A stretch of 64,000 nucleotides of DNA from Sphingomonas faeni (GCF_024273235.1 NZ_JANBVH010000013.1:1-64000), one strand, 5' to 3'. Positions 33,075 through 42,010 are shown, counted from the first letter of the stretch. Translations and numbers: made by a program. Notes: generated by a model from the sequence alone, not told the origin.

Positions 33075-34724
33075 ATGGCTGACACGCGGGAATACGGCGA
33101 ACGAGATTCGGGCGCGGACGGCTTTCTCAGCCGGGCGCGCACGGTGGCCGCGCCCGGCTTCAACCGCTGGCTCGTGCCCCCCTGCGCGCTCGCGATCCAC
33201 CTGTGCATCGGCATGGCGTACGGGTTCAGCGTGTTCTGGCTGCCGCTTTCGCGTGCGATCGGGATTTCGGACCCGGTCGTCTGCCCCAACCTCTCGCTGA
33301 TCGGCGCGCTGACCACGACGACCTGCGACTGGCGCGTGAGCGATCTCGTCTGGACGTACACGCTGTTCTTCGTCGTGCTAGGCGCCGCCGCCGCGATCTG
33401 GGGCGGGTGGCTCGAACGCGCGGGCCCGCGGAAAGCCGGCATCGTCGCGGCGTTCTGCTGGTGCGGCGGCATGGGGATCGCCGCGATCGGCGTGTCGATG
33501 CACCAGCTCTGGCTGATCTGGCTCGGGTCTGGCGTGATCGGCGGGATCGGGCTGGGGCTCGGCTATATCTCGCCGGTGTCGACGCTGATCAAATGGTTTC
33601 CCGATCGGCGCGGGATGGCGACCGGCATGGCGATCATGGGCTTTGGTGGCGGCGCAATGATCGGCGGACCGCTCGCCGATCTGCTGATGAAGCATTTCGC
33701 GAGCCCCGCGGGTTCAGGGGCTGGCGTCGGCGTGTGGCAGACGTTCCTGGTCCTCGCGAGCGTCTATTTCGTATTCATGATGGCCGGCGCGATCGGCTAT
33801 CGCGTGCCCGCCGAGGGCTGGGCGCCTGCGGGCTGGACCGCGCCGACTTCGGCCAAGGCCTCGATCAGCCGCTTCAACGTCGCGCTGTCGAACGCGCATC
33901 GCACGCCGCAATTCTGGCTGGTGTGGCTGGTGCTGTTCTTCAACGTCTCCGCCTCGATCGGGATCATCGGCATCGCCTCGCCGATGTTGCAGGAGCTGTT
34001 CGGCGGTCGCCTGATCGATGCGCCGGGCGTGCTGTTCACGGCGTTCGACGACGACCAGAAAAAGGCGGCGGCGGCGGTCGGCGCAGGGTTCGTCGGTGCG
34101 ATCAGCCTGTTCAACATCGGCGGACGGTTCTTCTGGGCGTGGCTGTCCGACCGGATCGGGCGCAAGCCGATGTTCGCGACAATACTCGTCGCCGGCGCAC
34201 TGCTTTATGGCCTGGCGGCACCGGCGCTGGCGGGGACGACGCTCGGCCTGTTCATCCTCGTCTTCTGCATCCTCGCCTCGATGTACGGCGGCGGGTTCGC
34301 GACCGCGCCGGCGTATCTCGCCGATCTGTTCGGGACGAAATATGTCGGTGCGATCCATGGCCGGCTGTTGACCGCGTGGTCGACCGCAGGTGTGGTCGGG
34401 CCGCTGCTCGTCGCGAACATGCGCGACCGCGCGATCGCGGCGGGCGTGCCGCGGGGCGATATCTATCCGCCGATCTTCTGGGTGCTGGCGGCGATGCTGG
34501 TCGCCGGGTTCGTCGCGAACCTGTTCGTCCGGCCGGTCGCGGCGAAGTTCCACATGGCGGCGGACGAAAGGCCGGTGGCGGTCGAGACGGTGGCCGGCGG
34601 CGGGACGGTCGCGGCGGAAGGCGGCACCTCGCCGGTGATCGTCTTTGCGTGGCTGGCGGTCGGGCTGCCGATCCTCTGGGGGATCTACATGACGCTGTCG
34701 AAGGCGTTGATCCTGCTCAAGTAA
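33075..34724 (+). CDS. OFA-family MFS transporter
   Basis: 549-aa MFS protein with about 12 hydrophobic helices. It has the family signature LGYISPVSTLIKWFPDRRGM and MAIMGFGGGAMIGGPLAD in the first half and WLSDRIGRKPMF in the loop before the second. OFA (oxalate/formate antiporter) members carry carboxylates or act as uptake systems for small organic acids. The substrate here is unknown; neighbour FAA hydrolase suggests a keto or dicarboxylic acid (inference). The C-terminus has an extended Gly/Ala-rich loop before a last helix. Confidence 0.8.
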   Translation: MADTREYGERDSGADGFLSRARTVAAPGFNRWLVPPCALAIHLCIGMAYGFSVFWLPLSRAIGISDPVVCPNLSLIGALTTTTCDWRVSDLVWTYTLFFVVLGAAAAIWGGWLERAGPRKAGIVAAFCWCGGMGIAAIGVSMHQLWLIWLGSGVIGGIGLGLGYISPVSTLIKWFPDRRGMATGMAIMGFGGGAMIGGPLADLLMKHFASPAGSGAGVGVWQTFLVLASVYFVFMMAGAIGYRVPAEGWAPAGWTAPTSAKASISRFNVALSNAHRTPQFWLVWLVLFFNVSASIGIIGIASPMLQELFGGRLIDAPGVLFTAFDDDQKKAAAAVGAGFVGAISLFNIGGRFFWAWLSDRIGRKPMFATILVAGALLYGLAAPALAGTTLGLFILVFCILASMYGGGFATAPAYLADLFGTKYVGAIHGRLLTAWSTAGVVGPLLVANMRDRAIAAGVPRGDIYPPIFWVLAAMLVAGFVANLFVRPVAAKFHMAADERPVAVETVAGGGTVAAEGGTSPVIVFAWLAVGLPILWGIYMTLSKALILLK

Positions 34725-34783
34725 AGCGCAACCCGATCGGTCGGCCATCGGTTGCCTCTGCTTACCCCAGACAGGAGCACCCC

Positions 34784-35677
34784 ATGGCCGACCGGCTCAC
34801 GATGCAGGATCCGCGCACGCAATATCCGCAGCCCCCCTTCCCGCAACAGCCGCAGGAAGCGCCGGGTATCGCGTCGAAGATGGACCCGAAGCCCGATCAC
34901 GGCGAGACCAGCTACACCGGCTCGGGCAAGCTGGGCGGGCGGAAGGCGCTCATCACCGGCGGCGACAGCGGCATCGGTCGCGCCGCCGCGATCGCCTATG
35001 CCCGCGAAGGTGCCCACGTCGCGATCGTCTATCTTCCTGCCGAAGAGGCCGATGCGCAGGAGGTCGTCGCGCTGATCGAGGCCGAGGGGCGCAAGGCGCT
35101 CGCGCTACCCGGCGACGTGAAGGACGAGTCGTTCTGCCGTGCGGCCGTGCAGCAGACGGTCGATGCGTTCGGCGGTCTCGACGTGCTGGTGGTCAACGCC
35201 GGGCGCCAGCAGACGCGACCGACCGTCGCCGATATCTCGACCGACGATTTCGACCAGACGATGAAGACCAATGTCTATGCGCTGCACTGGTTCGTGCAGG
35301 CTGCCGTCCCGCATCTGCCCGCGGGCGCGGCGGTGATCACGACCGCGTCGGTGCAGGGCTATGATCCGTCGGACAATCTGCTCGACTATGCGACTACCAA
35401 GGCGGCGATCGTCGCGTACACCAAGGGTCTCGCCAAGCAGCTGATCGAGAAGGGGATCCGCGCCAACGTCGTCGCGCCGGGACCGTTCTGGACGGTGTTG
35501 CAGCCGAGCGGTGGCCAGCCGCAGGAGATGGTCGAGACGTTCGGGGCGAAGAGCCATTTCGGGCGGCCGGGCCAGCCGGTGGAGATCGCGCCGGTGTACG
35601 TGCTGCTCGCGTCGCAGGAGGGGAGCTATATTACGGGTGAGGTCTACGGCGTGACGGGCGGCGCAGGAGTCGCTTAG
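34784..35677 (+). CDS. SDR-family oxidoreductase (YghA-like)
   Basis: 297 aa. A Pro/Gln-rich N-terminal extension precedes the Rossmann domain. The NAD(P)-binding TGGDSGIGRA, NAG in VVNAGRQQ, the catalytic Ser region TTASVQGYD and YATTKAA (Tyr/Lys) are all visible. The form with a ~45-residue N-terminal tail is typical of the YghA/YhxC-type general stress SDRs. Substrate is not deducible. CAGGAG precedes the ATG. It may follow the MFS gene in the same transcript (59-base gap). Confidence 0.85.
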   Translation: MADRLTMQDPRTQYPQPPFPQQPQEAPGIASKMDPKPDHGETSYTGSGKLGGRKALITGGDSGIGRAAAIAYAREGAHVAIVYLPAEEADAQEVVALIEAEGRKALALPGDVKDESFCRAAVQQTVDAFGGLDVLVVNAGRQQTRPTVADISTDDFDQTMKTNVYALHWFVQAAVPHLPAGAAVITTASVQGYDPSDNLLDYATTKAAIVAYTKGLAKQLIEKGIRANVVAPGPFWTVLQPSGGQPQEMVETFGAKSHFGRPGQPVEIAPVYVLLASQEGSYITGEVYGVTGGAGVA

Positions 35678-35683
35678 CCTTTA

Positions 35684-35809
35684 ATCCTCCCCCGCCAGGG
35701 GGAGGTGGCTGGCTCTTGCCAGACGGAGGGGGAGGTAAGGATCACCGCGGTTGCGCATTCCTCCCCCTCCGTCACCTTCGGTGCCACCTCCCCCTGGCGG
35801 GGGAGGATC
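35684..35809. repeat. Family A palindromic repeat, copy 3
   Basis: The outer arms ATCCTCCCCCGCCAGGGGG and CCCCCTGGCGGGGGAGGAT match copies 2 and 4 almost base for base. It starts 6 bases after the SDR stop. Confidence 0.85.
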
Positions 35810-35922
35810 AGTCGACGAAGCCCCTACCCCCACATCGCTATTGCACATCGTTATCAAATCTGTACCTGTGTGCCGGTGACCATCCGCCAGCGCCTTTCCC
35901 CCGACATGCCCGTGTCCCGCGC

Positions 35923-37056
35923 ATGACTCGCGGCACGATCAAGGCCTGGTATCTCGTCCACAAATGGACGAGCCTGATCTGCACGGCGTTCCTGCTGATG
36001 CTCTGCGTGACCGGCCTGCCGCTGATCTTCGAGGAGGAGATCGACGGGTGGATCAACCCGCCCGCGCCGATGGCGACGCTGCCCGCCGGCATGCCTTCGC
36101 TCTCGCTCGACACCATTCTCGCGCGGGCGGCGAAGGCGGCTCCCGGAGAGGTCCCCCTGTACATCAGCTTCGACGAAGAGCGGCCGATCGTCTACGTCAC
36201 CACCGGCCCGACCCCCGACGCAGTGCCCGCGGCGATGCATTTCCACGCCTTCGACGCGCGTACCGGTGCGAAGATGCCGCCCTATGTCCCGGGCGTGATG
36301 GCGTTCATCCTCGAACTCCATACAGACATGCTGCTCGGCTTCTGGGCGGAGATCTTCCTCGGCGTGATGGGGCTGTTGTTCTTCGCGGCGATCGTCTCGG
36401 GCGTCGTGCTCTACGCGCCGTTCATGGCCAAGCTCGACTTCGGCACGTTGCGGCGCGGACGCAGCAAGCGGCTCGGCTGGCTCGATCGCCACAATCTGCT
36501 CGGCATCGTCACTGTGGTGTGGGCGAGCGTCGTCGGCGTGACGGGAACGATCAACACCTTCGTCGTGCCGATCACCGCCATCTGGAAGGCGAACGGCCTT
36601 GCCGAGGTCATCGCCAGCGAGGCACGCACGCCGCTCGGGCCCCAGCGCGCGTCGGTGCAGGCCGCGCTCGACGCGGTGCAGCGCAAGGCACCCGACATGA
36701 AGCCGCAGTTCATCGCCTTCCCCGGCGTCGTCTTCAGCAGCCAGCATCACTACGCCGTCTTCCTCAAGGGTGCGACGCCGCTGACGTCGAAGCTGTTGCT
36801 GCCGGGCTTCGTCGATGCCGCGAGCGGACGGCTCGACGCGGTCGTGCCGATGCCCTGGTACATGCAGGCGATGCTGCTCGCACAGCCGCTGCATTTCGGG
36901 AATTATGGTGGCCTCGCGATGAAGATCGTCTGGGCGATCTTCGACATATTGACGATCATCGTGCTCGGCAGCGGGCTGTATCTTTGGCTGCGTCGTCGCG
37001 GCGGTCCAAGCGACCAGCGCGTCCGCGAAGTCGTGATGGCGGGAGAAATCGCATGA
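35923..37056 (+). CDS. PepSY-associated TM protein
   Basis: 377 aa with about four membrane helices. It begins with KAWYLVHKWTSLICTAFLLM, the typical His-containing first helix of PepSY-TM proteins. A periplasmic PepSY-like domain follows, then ELHTDMLLGFWAEIFLGVMG, GWLDRHNLLGIVTVVWASVV and a last helix. The paired His residues can bind heme, as in siderophore-reductase-like members that feed on NAD(P)H-derived electrons. It is usually found near TonB receptors, none of which is in view. It overlaps the next small gene by ATGA. Confidence 0.8.
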   Translation: MTRGTIKAWYLVHKWTSLICTAFLLMLCVTGLPLIFEEEIDGWINPPAPMATLPAGMPSLSLDTILARAAKAAPGEVPLYISFDEERPIVYVTTGPTPDAVPAAMHFHAFDARTGAKMPPYVPGVMAFILELHTDMLLGFWAEIFLGVMGLLFFAAIVSGVVLYAPFMAKLDFGTLRRGRSKRLGWLDRHNLLGIVTVVWASVVGVTGTINTFVVPITAIWKANGLAEVIASEARTPLGPQRASVQAALDAVQRKAPDMKPQFIAFPGVVFSSQHHYAVFLKGATPLTSKLLLPGFVDAASGRLDAVVPMPWYMQAMLLAQPLHFGNYGGLAMKIVWAIFDILTIIVLGSGLYLWLRRRGGPSDQRVREVVMAGEIA

Positions 37057-37277
37057 CCCACAAGACCAACCGCCAGATCTTCGCGCTGCCGATCCTGCTG
37101 GGCGTGTCGACCGTCGCCGGGCTGGGTGCCGGGTTGATCGGCGACGGTGTGTGGGACGTCGGCGCGGGGCTCCTGCTCGCGCTGCCGCTGGCGGTGACCG
37201 GAGGCTATTGGGTCCGCCAACCCGCCACGCACTCGCGCCAGACCGAAGCCCCAAGGGTCGCCTCGATCGCCCGCTAA
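37053..37277 (+). CDS. Small two-helix membrane protein after PepSY-TM gene
   Basis: 74 aa with two hydrophobic segments ([20 protein letters not shown] and WDVGAGLLLALPLAV) and a hydrophilic end. Its ATG overlaps the preceding stop (ATGA), so it is translated with the PepSY-TM gene and is probably a subunit or accessory of it. I recognise no further family. Such small partners are common beside PepSY-TM proteins in sphingomonads. Confidence 0.7.
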   Translation: MTHKTNRQIFALPILLGVSTVAGLGAGLIGDGVWDVGAGLLLALPLAVTGGYWVRQPATHSRQTEAPRVASIAR

Positions 37278-37286
37278 ACCACCCTC

Positions 37287-37413
37287 GATCCTCCCCCGCC
37301 AGGGGGAGGTGGCTGGCGCTTGCCAGACGGAGGGGGAGGTAAGGTGAAACCGCGGTTCCGTGTCCTCCCCCTCCGTCACCTTCGGCGCCACCTCCCCCTG
37401 GCGGGGGAGGATC
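37287..37413. repeat. Family A palindromic repeat, copy 4
   Basis: Outer arms GATCCTCCCCCGCCAGGGGG / CCCCCTGGCGGGGGAGGATC and inner TTGCCAGACGGAGGG / CCCTCCGTCACC. It is nearly identical to copy 3, located ~1.6 kb upstream. Confidence 0.85.
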
Positions 37414-37475
37414 GTGAAACCTGGATTGCAGCACACGTCGCATCGCCGATTCGGAGCGCTTAGCGTTCCGAATAC

Positions 37476-37570
37476 GTCATCCCCGCGGAGGCGGGGACCC
37501 AGATGCTCATACGCTGGCGATCACGCCGCGACGTCCGCCAGTATGGATCCCCGCCGGCGCGGGGATGACG
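37476..37570. repeat. Family D-like palindromic repeat, copy 3
   Basis: Outer arms CGTCATCCCCGCGGAGGCGG and CCGCCGGCGCGGGGATGACG, separated by about 50 bases. Confidence 0.75.
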
Positions 37571-37607
37571 GTGTTTGGGCAGCGTCGTTGCCACGCTGCC
37601 CAGAATC

Positions 37608-37637
37608 AAAAATGGAGCCGGTTTTACCCGGCTCCAT
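37608..37637 (-). terminator. Intrinsic terminator of OB-fold-like gene
   Basis: On the minus strand a 10-bp stem (ATGGAGCCGG/CCGGCTCCAT at 37612-37621 and 37628-37637) is followed by a run of five T (the A residues 37608-37612 on the plus strand). It sits just past the stop of the minus-strand gene ending at 37643. Confidence 0.85.
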
Positions 37638-37642
37638 CCTAG

Positions 37643-38272
37643 TCACGTCGCTGGCGTAGTCTGCGGGGCCGGTGTCGCTGTCGGAGCCGGCACACCCGCC
37701 GGGGCACCGACCGGTGCGGGGGCCGCACCCGCAGTCATCGGCGGCGGCGGAGGCGCCATGCCGGCTGGGGGCGGAGGCGCACCCGGACCACCGGGGCCAC
37801 CGGGGCCATCACGGCCTGGGCCGCCGGGACCATGCGGCGGACCGCCGATGGGACCGAGCGCGGTCAGCTTGCCGCCCGCACCGACCAGGAACGCGGCATG
37901 GACGAAGCCATTCTCGAACCGGCCCTGGATCGTCACCGGCTGGCCGGCGGTGACCAGAGTGCCGTCCTCGCCTTCGCGCCCGAGGTCGACCAGCGCGCGG
38001 CCGGTCGGGTCGGCCATCACGAACTTGTTGCCGTAGATCTCGGCGACGGTGCCGCGGATCGTGACGATCCCCCCCGAGCGGCCGTCCGACTGGAGCGAGC
38101 GGATCGCGACCGGGGTGGCAGGCGCCATCGTCACGCTCGGGCGAGTCGCGGCGACCGTGACGGCACCGGCGGCGCCACCGACCGCGAGCAGGCCGGCCGC
38201 GGCGAGCGCGAGGCGGTTGCGGCGAAAATTAAAGCCTCTCGGGGGCAGCGGATGGGCGGGATGCTCGGACAT
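37643..38272 (-). CDS. Membrane-anchored OB-fold-like protein with Pro/Gly-rich tail
   Basis: 209 aa. A basic start is followed by a hydrophobic helix (LALAAAGLLAVGGAAGAVTV), then a small beta domain (~70-130: TIRGTVAEIYGNKFVMAD, DLGREGEDGTLVTAGQPV) that resembles a bacterial OB-fold (BOF-like). The last ~70 residues are Gly/Pro-rich and likely disordered. A periplasmic or membrane-tethered location is inferred. GAGGAAAG precedes the ATG at 38272. It is divergent from the response regulator, with 112 bases between starts, so it may be a target of that two-component system. Confidence 0.6.
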   Translation of the reverse strand: MSEHPAHPLPPRGFNFRRNRLALAAAGLLAVGGAAGAVTVAATRPSVTMAPATPVAIRSLQSDGRSGGIVTIRGTVAEIYGNKFVMADPTGRALVDLGREGEDGTLVTAGQPVTIQGRFENGFVHAAFLVGAGGKLTALGPIGGPPHGPGGPGRDGPGGPGGPGAPPPPAGMAPPPPPMTAGAAPAPVGAPAGVPAPTATPAPQTTPAT

Positions 38273-38384
38273 GATAGTCTTTCCTCTCGTTGGTTGACGA
38301 ATCACCGTCTAAGCGCGCGCTGCCGACGCCCGCTGAACCAAGCTGTTCAGATTCCGTTGGGGTCTCGGACATAGGGACGATCGC

Positions 38385-39050
38385 ATGCGGGTATTATTGG
38401 TCGAGGACGATGCGGCGATCGCCGACGGGCTGGCGCGGGCACTGCGCGCGGAGCATTTCGCGGTCGACGTCGCGAGCAACGGCGAGGATGGCGGGCACCT
38501 AGGCGCGACCGAACTGTACGACGCGGCGGTGCTCGACCTCGGCCTGCCCAAGCGCGACGGCTTGTCCGTGCTGCGCGACTGGCGCGCGGCAGGCCGCGAC
38601 CTGCCCGTCCTGATCCTCACCGCGCGCGACGGCTGGTCGGAAAAGGTCGAGGGCTTCAAGGCCGGCGCCGACGATTATGTGGTGAAGCCATTCCGCGTCG
38701 AGGAAGTGGTGATGCGACTCCGCGCGCTGGTGCGTCGCGCCGCCGGTCATGCCGCGGCGCGCGTGACGTGCGGTCCGCTGGCCTTCGATGCGCAACTCGG
38801 CACGTTCGAGCTGGATGGTTTGCCGCTGAAGCTGACCGCGTTCGAATGGCGCGTGCTGTCCGCGCTGATGCTCCGGCGAGAGGTGGTGATCGAACGCGCC
38901 GACCTGATCGAGCGGGTCTATGAGGGTGATGCCGACGTGGACTCGAACTCGATCGAGGTGATCATCGGCCGGTTGCGGCGGAAGATCGGCGCTCAGATGA
39001 TCGAGACGGTGCGGGGGCGCGGGTATCGGCTGACGGCGGATGGGTCGTGA
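38385..39050 (+). CDS. OmpR-family response regulator
   Basis: 221 aa. The receiver domain has acidic LVEDD at the start, the phospho-acceptor Asp in AAVLDLGLP (~51) and Lys in YVVKPFR. The C-terminal winged helix ends in SNSIEVIIGRLRRKIG and VRGRGYRLT. This is the QseB/PhoP/TctD-like class. It is followed by its kinase gene after 151 bases that hold a palindromic repeat. It probably controls the divergent OB-fold-like gene, itself, or both. Confidence 0.9.
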   Translation: MRVLLVEDDAAIADGLARALRAEHFAVDVASNGEDGGHLGATELYDAAVLDLGLPKRDGLSVLRDWRAAGRDLPVLILTARDGWSEKVEGFKAGADDYVVKPFRVEEVVMRLRALVRRAAGHAAARVTCGPLAFDAQLGTFELDGLPLKLTAFEWRVLSALMLRREVVIERADLIERVYEGDADVDSNSIEVIIGRLRRKIGAQMIETVRGRGYRLTADGS

Positions 39051-39064
39051 TGATCCCGACGTCT

Positions 39065-39149
39065 TCTGTTCCCTCGCGAACGCGGGGGCCCAGGATTACA
39101 GGCGCAGACGCTCTTGGCTCCTGGACCCCCGCCTTCGCGGGGGAACAGA
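39065..39149. repeat. Family D-like palindrome between response regulator and kinase
   Basis: Arms CTGTTCCCTCGCGAACGCGG and CCGCCTTCGCGGGGGAACAG with a GGGCCCAGG...CCTGGACC inner pair. It separates two genes that would otherwise be a tight operon. Confidence 0.75.
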
Positions 39150-39201
39150 AATGTGCGGCCGCGGGTCCTCCTCCAACTCAATCACCCAAAATCGAAGCGC
39201 G

Positions 39202-40635
39202 ATGAAGAAACCCCTCCGCCTCATCCCGCGATCGCTGTTCGGCCGGATGCTCGCGATCGCGGCGCTCTCGACCGGGCTCGCGCTGCTGTTCGCCGGGATC
39301 ACGATCGGCAATGTCCTCGAGCGCTTCGTCATGGGCGGGCTCGACGAGCGGCTGGATGCACAGGTGGCGGTGCTGGCGCGCGCGGTCCGTCCCGACGCGA
39401 CGCTCGACCGGACGCGCGCGGTCGACCTGCCCGAATTCGGCGTGCCCGGATCGGACTGGTCCTGGCAGGTCGAAGGCCCCGCCGGTCGGGTCGACAGCGG
39501 CACGACCCGCCCCCTGCCCCCGATCACGCCCCCGATCACGCCCCCCGCTCCCAAGCCGGCGCCGCCGATCGACGCGACGGCGCCAGCGAGGCTGCCTGAT
39601 CCCGAAGGGCCACCTCGTCCTCCCGGCCCCGGCGGCTCCGACGATCACGCGCTCCATGCCGGCGACACGCGCGACCGCGGTGGCCAACGCCTCCACTCGC
39701 GTACCCTGGACGTCGCGACGCCGCGCGGCACCGTGACGATCACCGCGATCGGGCCGCGCCGGATCGTCGAGGAACCGCTGCGCGAGGCGATGATCCCGCT
39801 GCTCGGCTCGCTGGCGCTGCTTGGCGTCGGGCTTGCGCTGGCGACACTGCTCCAGCTCCGCTTCGGCCTGCGCCCCCTGCGCGATCTTCGAACCTCGCTC
39901 GCCGCGGTCCGCGCCGGCACCGAACGCCACGTCCCCGACGACCAGCCCGGCGAGCTGCAACCGCTGGTCACCGAACTCAATGCGCTGATCGACCAGAACG
40001 CCGCCGGGCTCGCGCATGCCCGCCAGCATGTCGCCAACCTCGCGCATGGTTTGAAGACCCCCCTCGCCGCGCTCTCGCTCAAGCTCGCCGAGGCGAACGC
40101 CGATAACAATGTCCGCGACATGGTCGACCAGATCGACCGCCGCGTCCGCCATCACCTCGGCCGTGCCCGCGCCGACGCGACCGGTGGCGCGCGCACCCGC
40201 ACGCCGATCGCCCCCGCCGTCGACGATCTGGTCGCGGTGCTGCGCCGTATCCATGCCGATCGTCCAATGGCGCTCGATATCGCGATCCCTGCCGAGCTCG
40301 CCGTCGCGATCGACCCGCAGGACCTGGACGAGATGATCGGCAACCTGCTCGACAACGCCTGGCGTCATGCGCGCTCGACACTGGCGATCAGCGCGGCCGC
40401 GACCGACGGCGTCGTGACGCTGGAGGTCGCGGACGACGGCGAAGGCCTGGACGACACAGCGATGGCACAGGCGATGCTGCCCGGCCGCCGCCTCGACGAG
40501 CGCGGCGACGGCCACGGGTTCGGCCTGTCGATCACCCGCGAACTCGCCGAACTCAACGGCGGTACGGTGACGCTCGATCGCTCGGCAGCGCTGGGCGGCT
40601 TGCTGGTCCGCCTGGCTCTGCCGCAACGTCGCTAG
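39202..40635 (+). CDS. Sensor histidine kinase (PhoQ/QseC-like)
   Basis: 477 aa. There are two membrane helices (~14-40 and ~195-215) enclosing a periplasmic region that is unusually Pro-rich (PLPPITPPITPPAPKPAPP). A HAMP-like segment, phospho-His in LAHGLKTPLAAL and a HATPase with NLLDNAWRHA, VADDGEGLDD and GHGFGLSI follow. The stimulus is unknown. Partner of the response regulator at 38385. The start at 39202 is chosen as the first ATG after the repeat; the upstream frame is repeat-derived. Confidence 0.85.
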   Translation: MKKPLRLIPRSLFGRMLAIAALSTGLALLFAGITIGNVLERFVMGGLDERLDAQVAVLARAVRPDATLDRTRAVDLPEFGVPGSDWSWQVEGPAGRVDSGTTRPLPPITPPITPPAPKPAPPIDATAPARLPDPEGPPRPPGPGGSDDHALHAGDTRDRGGQRLHSRTLDVATPRGTVTITAIGPRRIVEEPLREAMIPLLGSLALLGVGLALATLLQLRFGLRPLRDLRTSLAAVRAGTERHVPDDQPGELQPLVTELNALIDQNAAGLAHARQHVANLAHGLKTPLAALSLKLAEANADNNVRDMVDQIDRRVRHHLGRARADATGGARTRTPIAPAVDDLVAVLRRIHADRPMALDIAIPAELAVAIDPQDLDEMIGNLLDNAWRHARSTLAISAAATDGVVTLEVADDGEGLDDTAMAQAMLPGRRLDERGDGHGFGLSITRELAELNGGTVTLDRSAALGGLLVRLALPQRR

Positions 40636-40668
40636 CCGCCGGCATACGCGCATTTGCCCACCCAAGCC

Positions 40669-40754
40669 GTCATCCCAACGAATGCTGGGAGGACCGGCTG
40701 GGTGGCGGGTTGCCTGCTTATGGACGGATACCCCAGCTTTCGCTGGGGTGACGG
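40669..40754. repeat. Family B palindromic repeat, copy 2
   Basis: Left arm CGTCATCCCAACGAATGCTG is degenerate; right arm CCCCAGCTTTCGCTGGGGTG is canonical. It lies 34 bases after the kinase stop. Confidence 0.75.
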
Positions 40755-40810
40755 AATGGGGCTAGCGGCAGGTCAGATCGGGTCGGATCGGGTAACGTCA
40801 GATCAGATCA

Positions 40811-40845
40811 GCACAGCACAGCACAGCACAGCACAGCACAGCACA
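40811..40845. repeat. Pentanucleotide microsatellite (GCACA)7
   Basis: Seven perfect copies of GCACA, 35 bases. It lies 30 bases downstream of the stop of the AraD1-like gene, outside coding sequence. It is an expansion-prone repeat. Confidence 0.9.
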
Positions 40846-40874
40846 GTCAGTTACAGGACGCGACGGCAGACCCG

Positions 40875-41867
40875 TCACAGCGCTCGCACTACGACCGGCG
40901 CAGGCGACGCCTTGGCCAGCGTGTTGCGCAACGGCAGCGCGAACGGTGCCGCCTCGATCTCGAACACGTCGCCGTCCTGCGTCGTGATTCCTTCGCTGAA
41001 CGACAGCGTCGCCGTCCCGAAGAAATGGACATGGACGTCGCCAGGCCGCCGGAACAGGTCATATTTGAAATGATGCGCTTCGAGATTGGCGATCGTGTGC
41101 GACATGTTCGCCTCCCCCGACAGGAACGGCTTTTCCCACAGCAGCGCACCGTTGCGGTGGATGCGGCTCATGCCCTCGACATGATCCGGGATCGCACCGG
41201 TCAGCAGTTCGGGCCCCAGCGCCGCCTGACGCAATTTCGAATGCGCGAGCCACAGGTAATTATGCCGCTCGGTCACATGGTCGCTGAACTCATTGGCGAG
41301 GCAAAGCCCCAGCCGGAACGGAGTCCCATCCGGCCCGATGAGGTAGATCCCGGCAAGCTCGGGCTCCTCGCCGCCGTCCTGCGCAAAGGCCGGGCTGGTC
41401 AGCGCAGCACCGGGCGCGACGAGGCCCGATCCATCGCCCTTGTAGAACCATTCGGGCTGCTGCCCCGTCTCGCCCGCCGCCGGCTTGCCGCCAGCGACCC
41501 CATCGAGAAACATCCGCATCGAATCGGTCAGCGTCTCTGCCGCCGCGGCGGCGCGGTGCATCTTGTCGCGACCTTCCGCGGACCCGAGATGCGTCAGCCC
41601 GGTCCCGGTCATGATCAGGTGCGCGGGATCGTCGTGATCGATCGGCGACACCAGCCGGCCCGCCACGAGTTCGGCGGCGATGTCCACCGCATCACCCTGC
41701 CCGCAAGCCTCGACAGCCTCTGCCAGGCCGGTGCCGTCGGCGATCGCGCGCGATGCCAGTGCTCGAACGCTGTCGACGCCGGTGACGAAAAACGCCCCTT
41801 CGACGGTCGCCGCGATCACCGACCGCGCACCGTTCGCGGCGCGATGCTGCAACAGACGCAAACTCAT
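40875..41867 (-). CDS. AraD1-like FAA-fold sugar-acid dehydratase/hydrolase
   Basis: 330 aa. Family sequence includes HLIMTGTGLTHLGSAEGRD, a PEWFYKGDGSGLVAPGAAL segment and EPELAGIYLIGPDGTPFRLG. This matches the AraD1/GguC branch of the FAA hydrolase superfamily. AraD1 dehydrates 2-keto-3-deoxy-L-arabonate in the non-phosphorylative pentose pathway. Its neighbours (sugar importer, aldose epimerase, IlvD/Edd dehydratase and FadR-type regulator) support that role. The ATG at 41867 has AAGGAG upstream; the longer frame at 41891 was rejected. It is divergent from the regulator. Confidence 0.75.
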   Translation of the reverse strand: MSLRLLQHRAANGARSVIAATVEGAFFVTGVDSVRALASRAIADGTGLAEAVEACGQGDAVDIAAELVAGRLVSPIDHDDPAHLIMTGTGLTHLGSAEGRDKMHRAAAAAETLTDSMRMFLDGVAGGKPAAGETGQQPEWFYKGDGSGLVAPGAALTSPAFAQDGGEEPELAGIYLIGPDGTPFRLGLCLANEFSDHVTERHNYLWLAHSKLRQAALGPELLTGAIPDHVEGMSRIHRNGALLWEKPFLSGEANMSHTIANLEAHHFKYDLFRRPGDVHVHFFGTATLSFSEGITTQDGDVFEIEAAPFALPLRNTLAKASPAPVVVRAL

Positions 41868-41970
41868 TTCTGTCTCTCCTTGGGACGACATCGGCCGCTT
41901 TTCGGCAATTACTCGGACTTAAACTTTGCGCCCTAACTTGACAACGCTTCTCGTTCCACCACGCTGATAT

Positions 41971-41988
41971 GATTGTTACGATTGTTAC
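41971..41988. promoter_or_regulatory. Tandem 9-mer in araD1-like/fadR intergenic region
   Basis: GATTGTTAC is repeated directly without a gap (41971-41979 and 41980-41988), 22 bases before the regulator's ATG and ~100 bases before the AraD1-like start. Direct, not inverted; it is a possible activator or repressor site, and no protein is known. Confidence 0.4.
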
Positions 41989-42010
41989 GCCGCTCCAGGG
42001 AGCAACTTGC

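Larger units (their letters stand above)
37278..37642. other. Gap with two repeats and a terminator
   Basis: No gene. It holds a family A repeat (37287-37413), a family D-like repeat (37476-37570) and the terminator of the OB-fold-like gene (37608-37637). Confidence 0.75.

Noticed and set aside
41938..41973. Consensus-like promoter TTGACA/TATGAT before the FadR-type regulator
   Set aside because: Spacing of 24 bases is too long for a normal sigma70 promoter.
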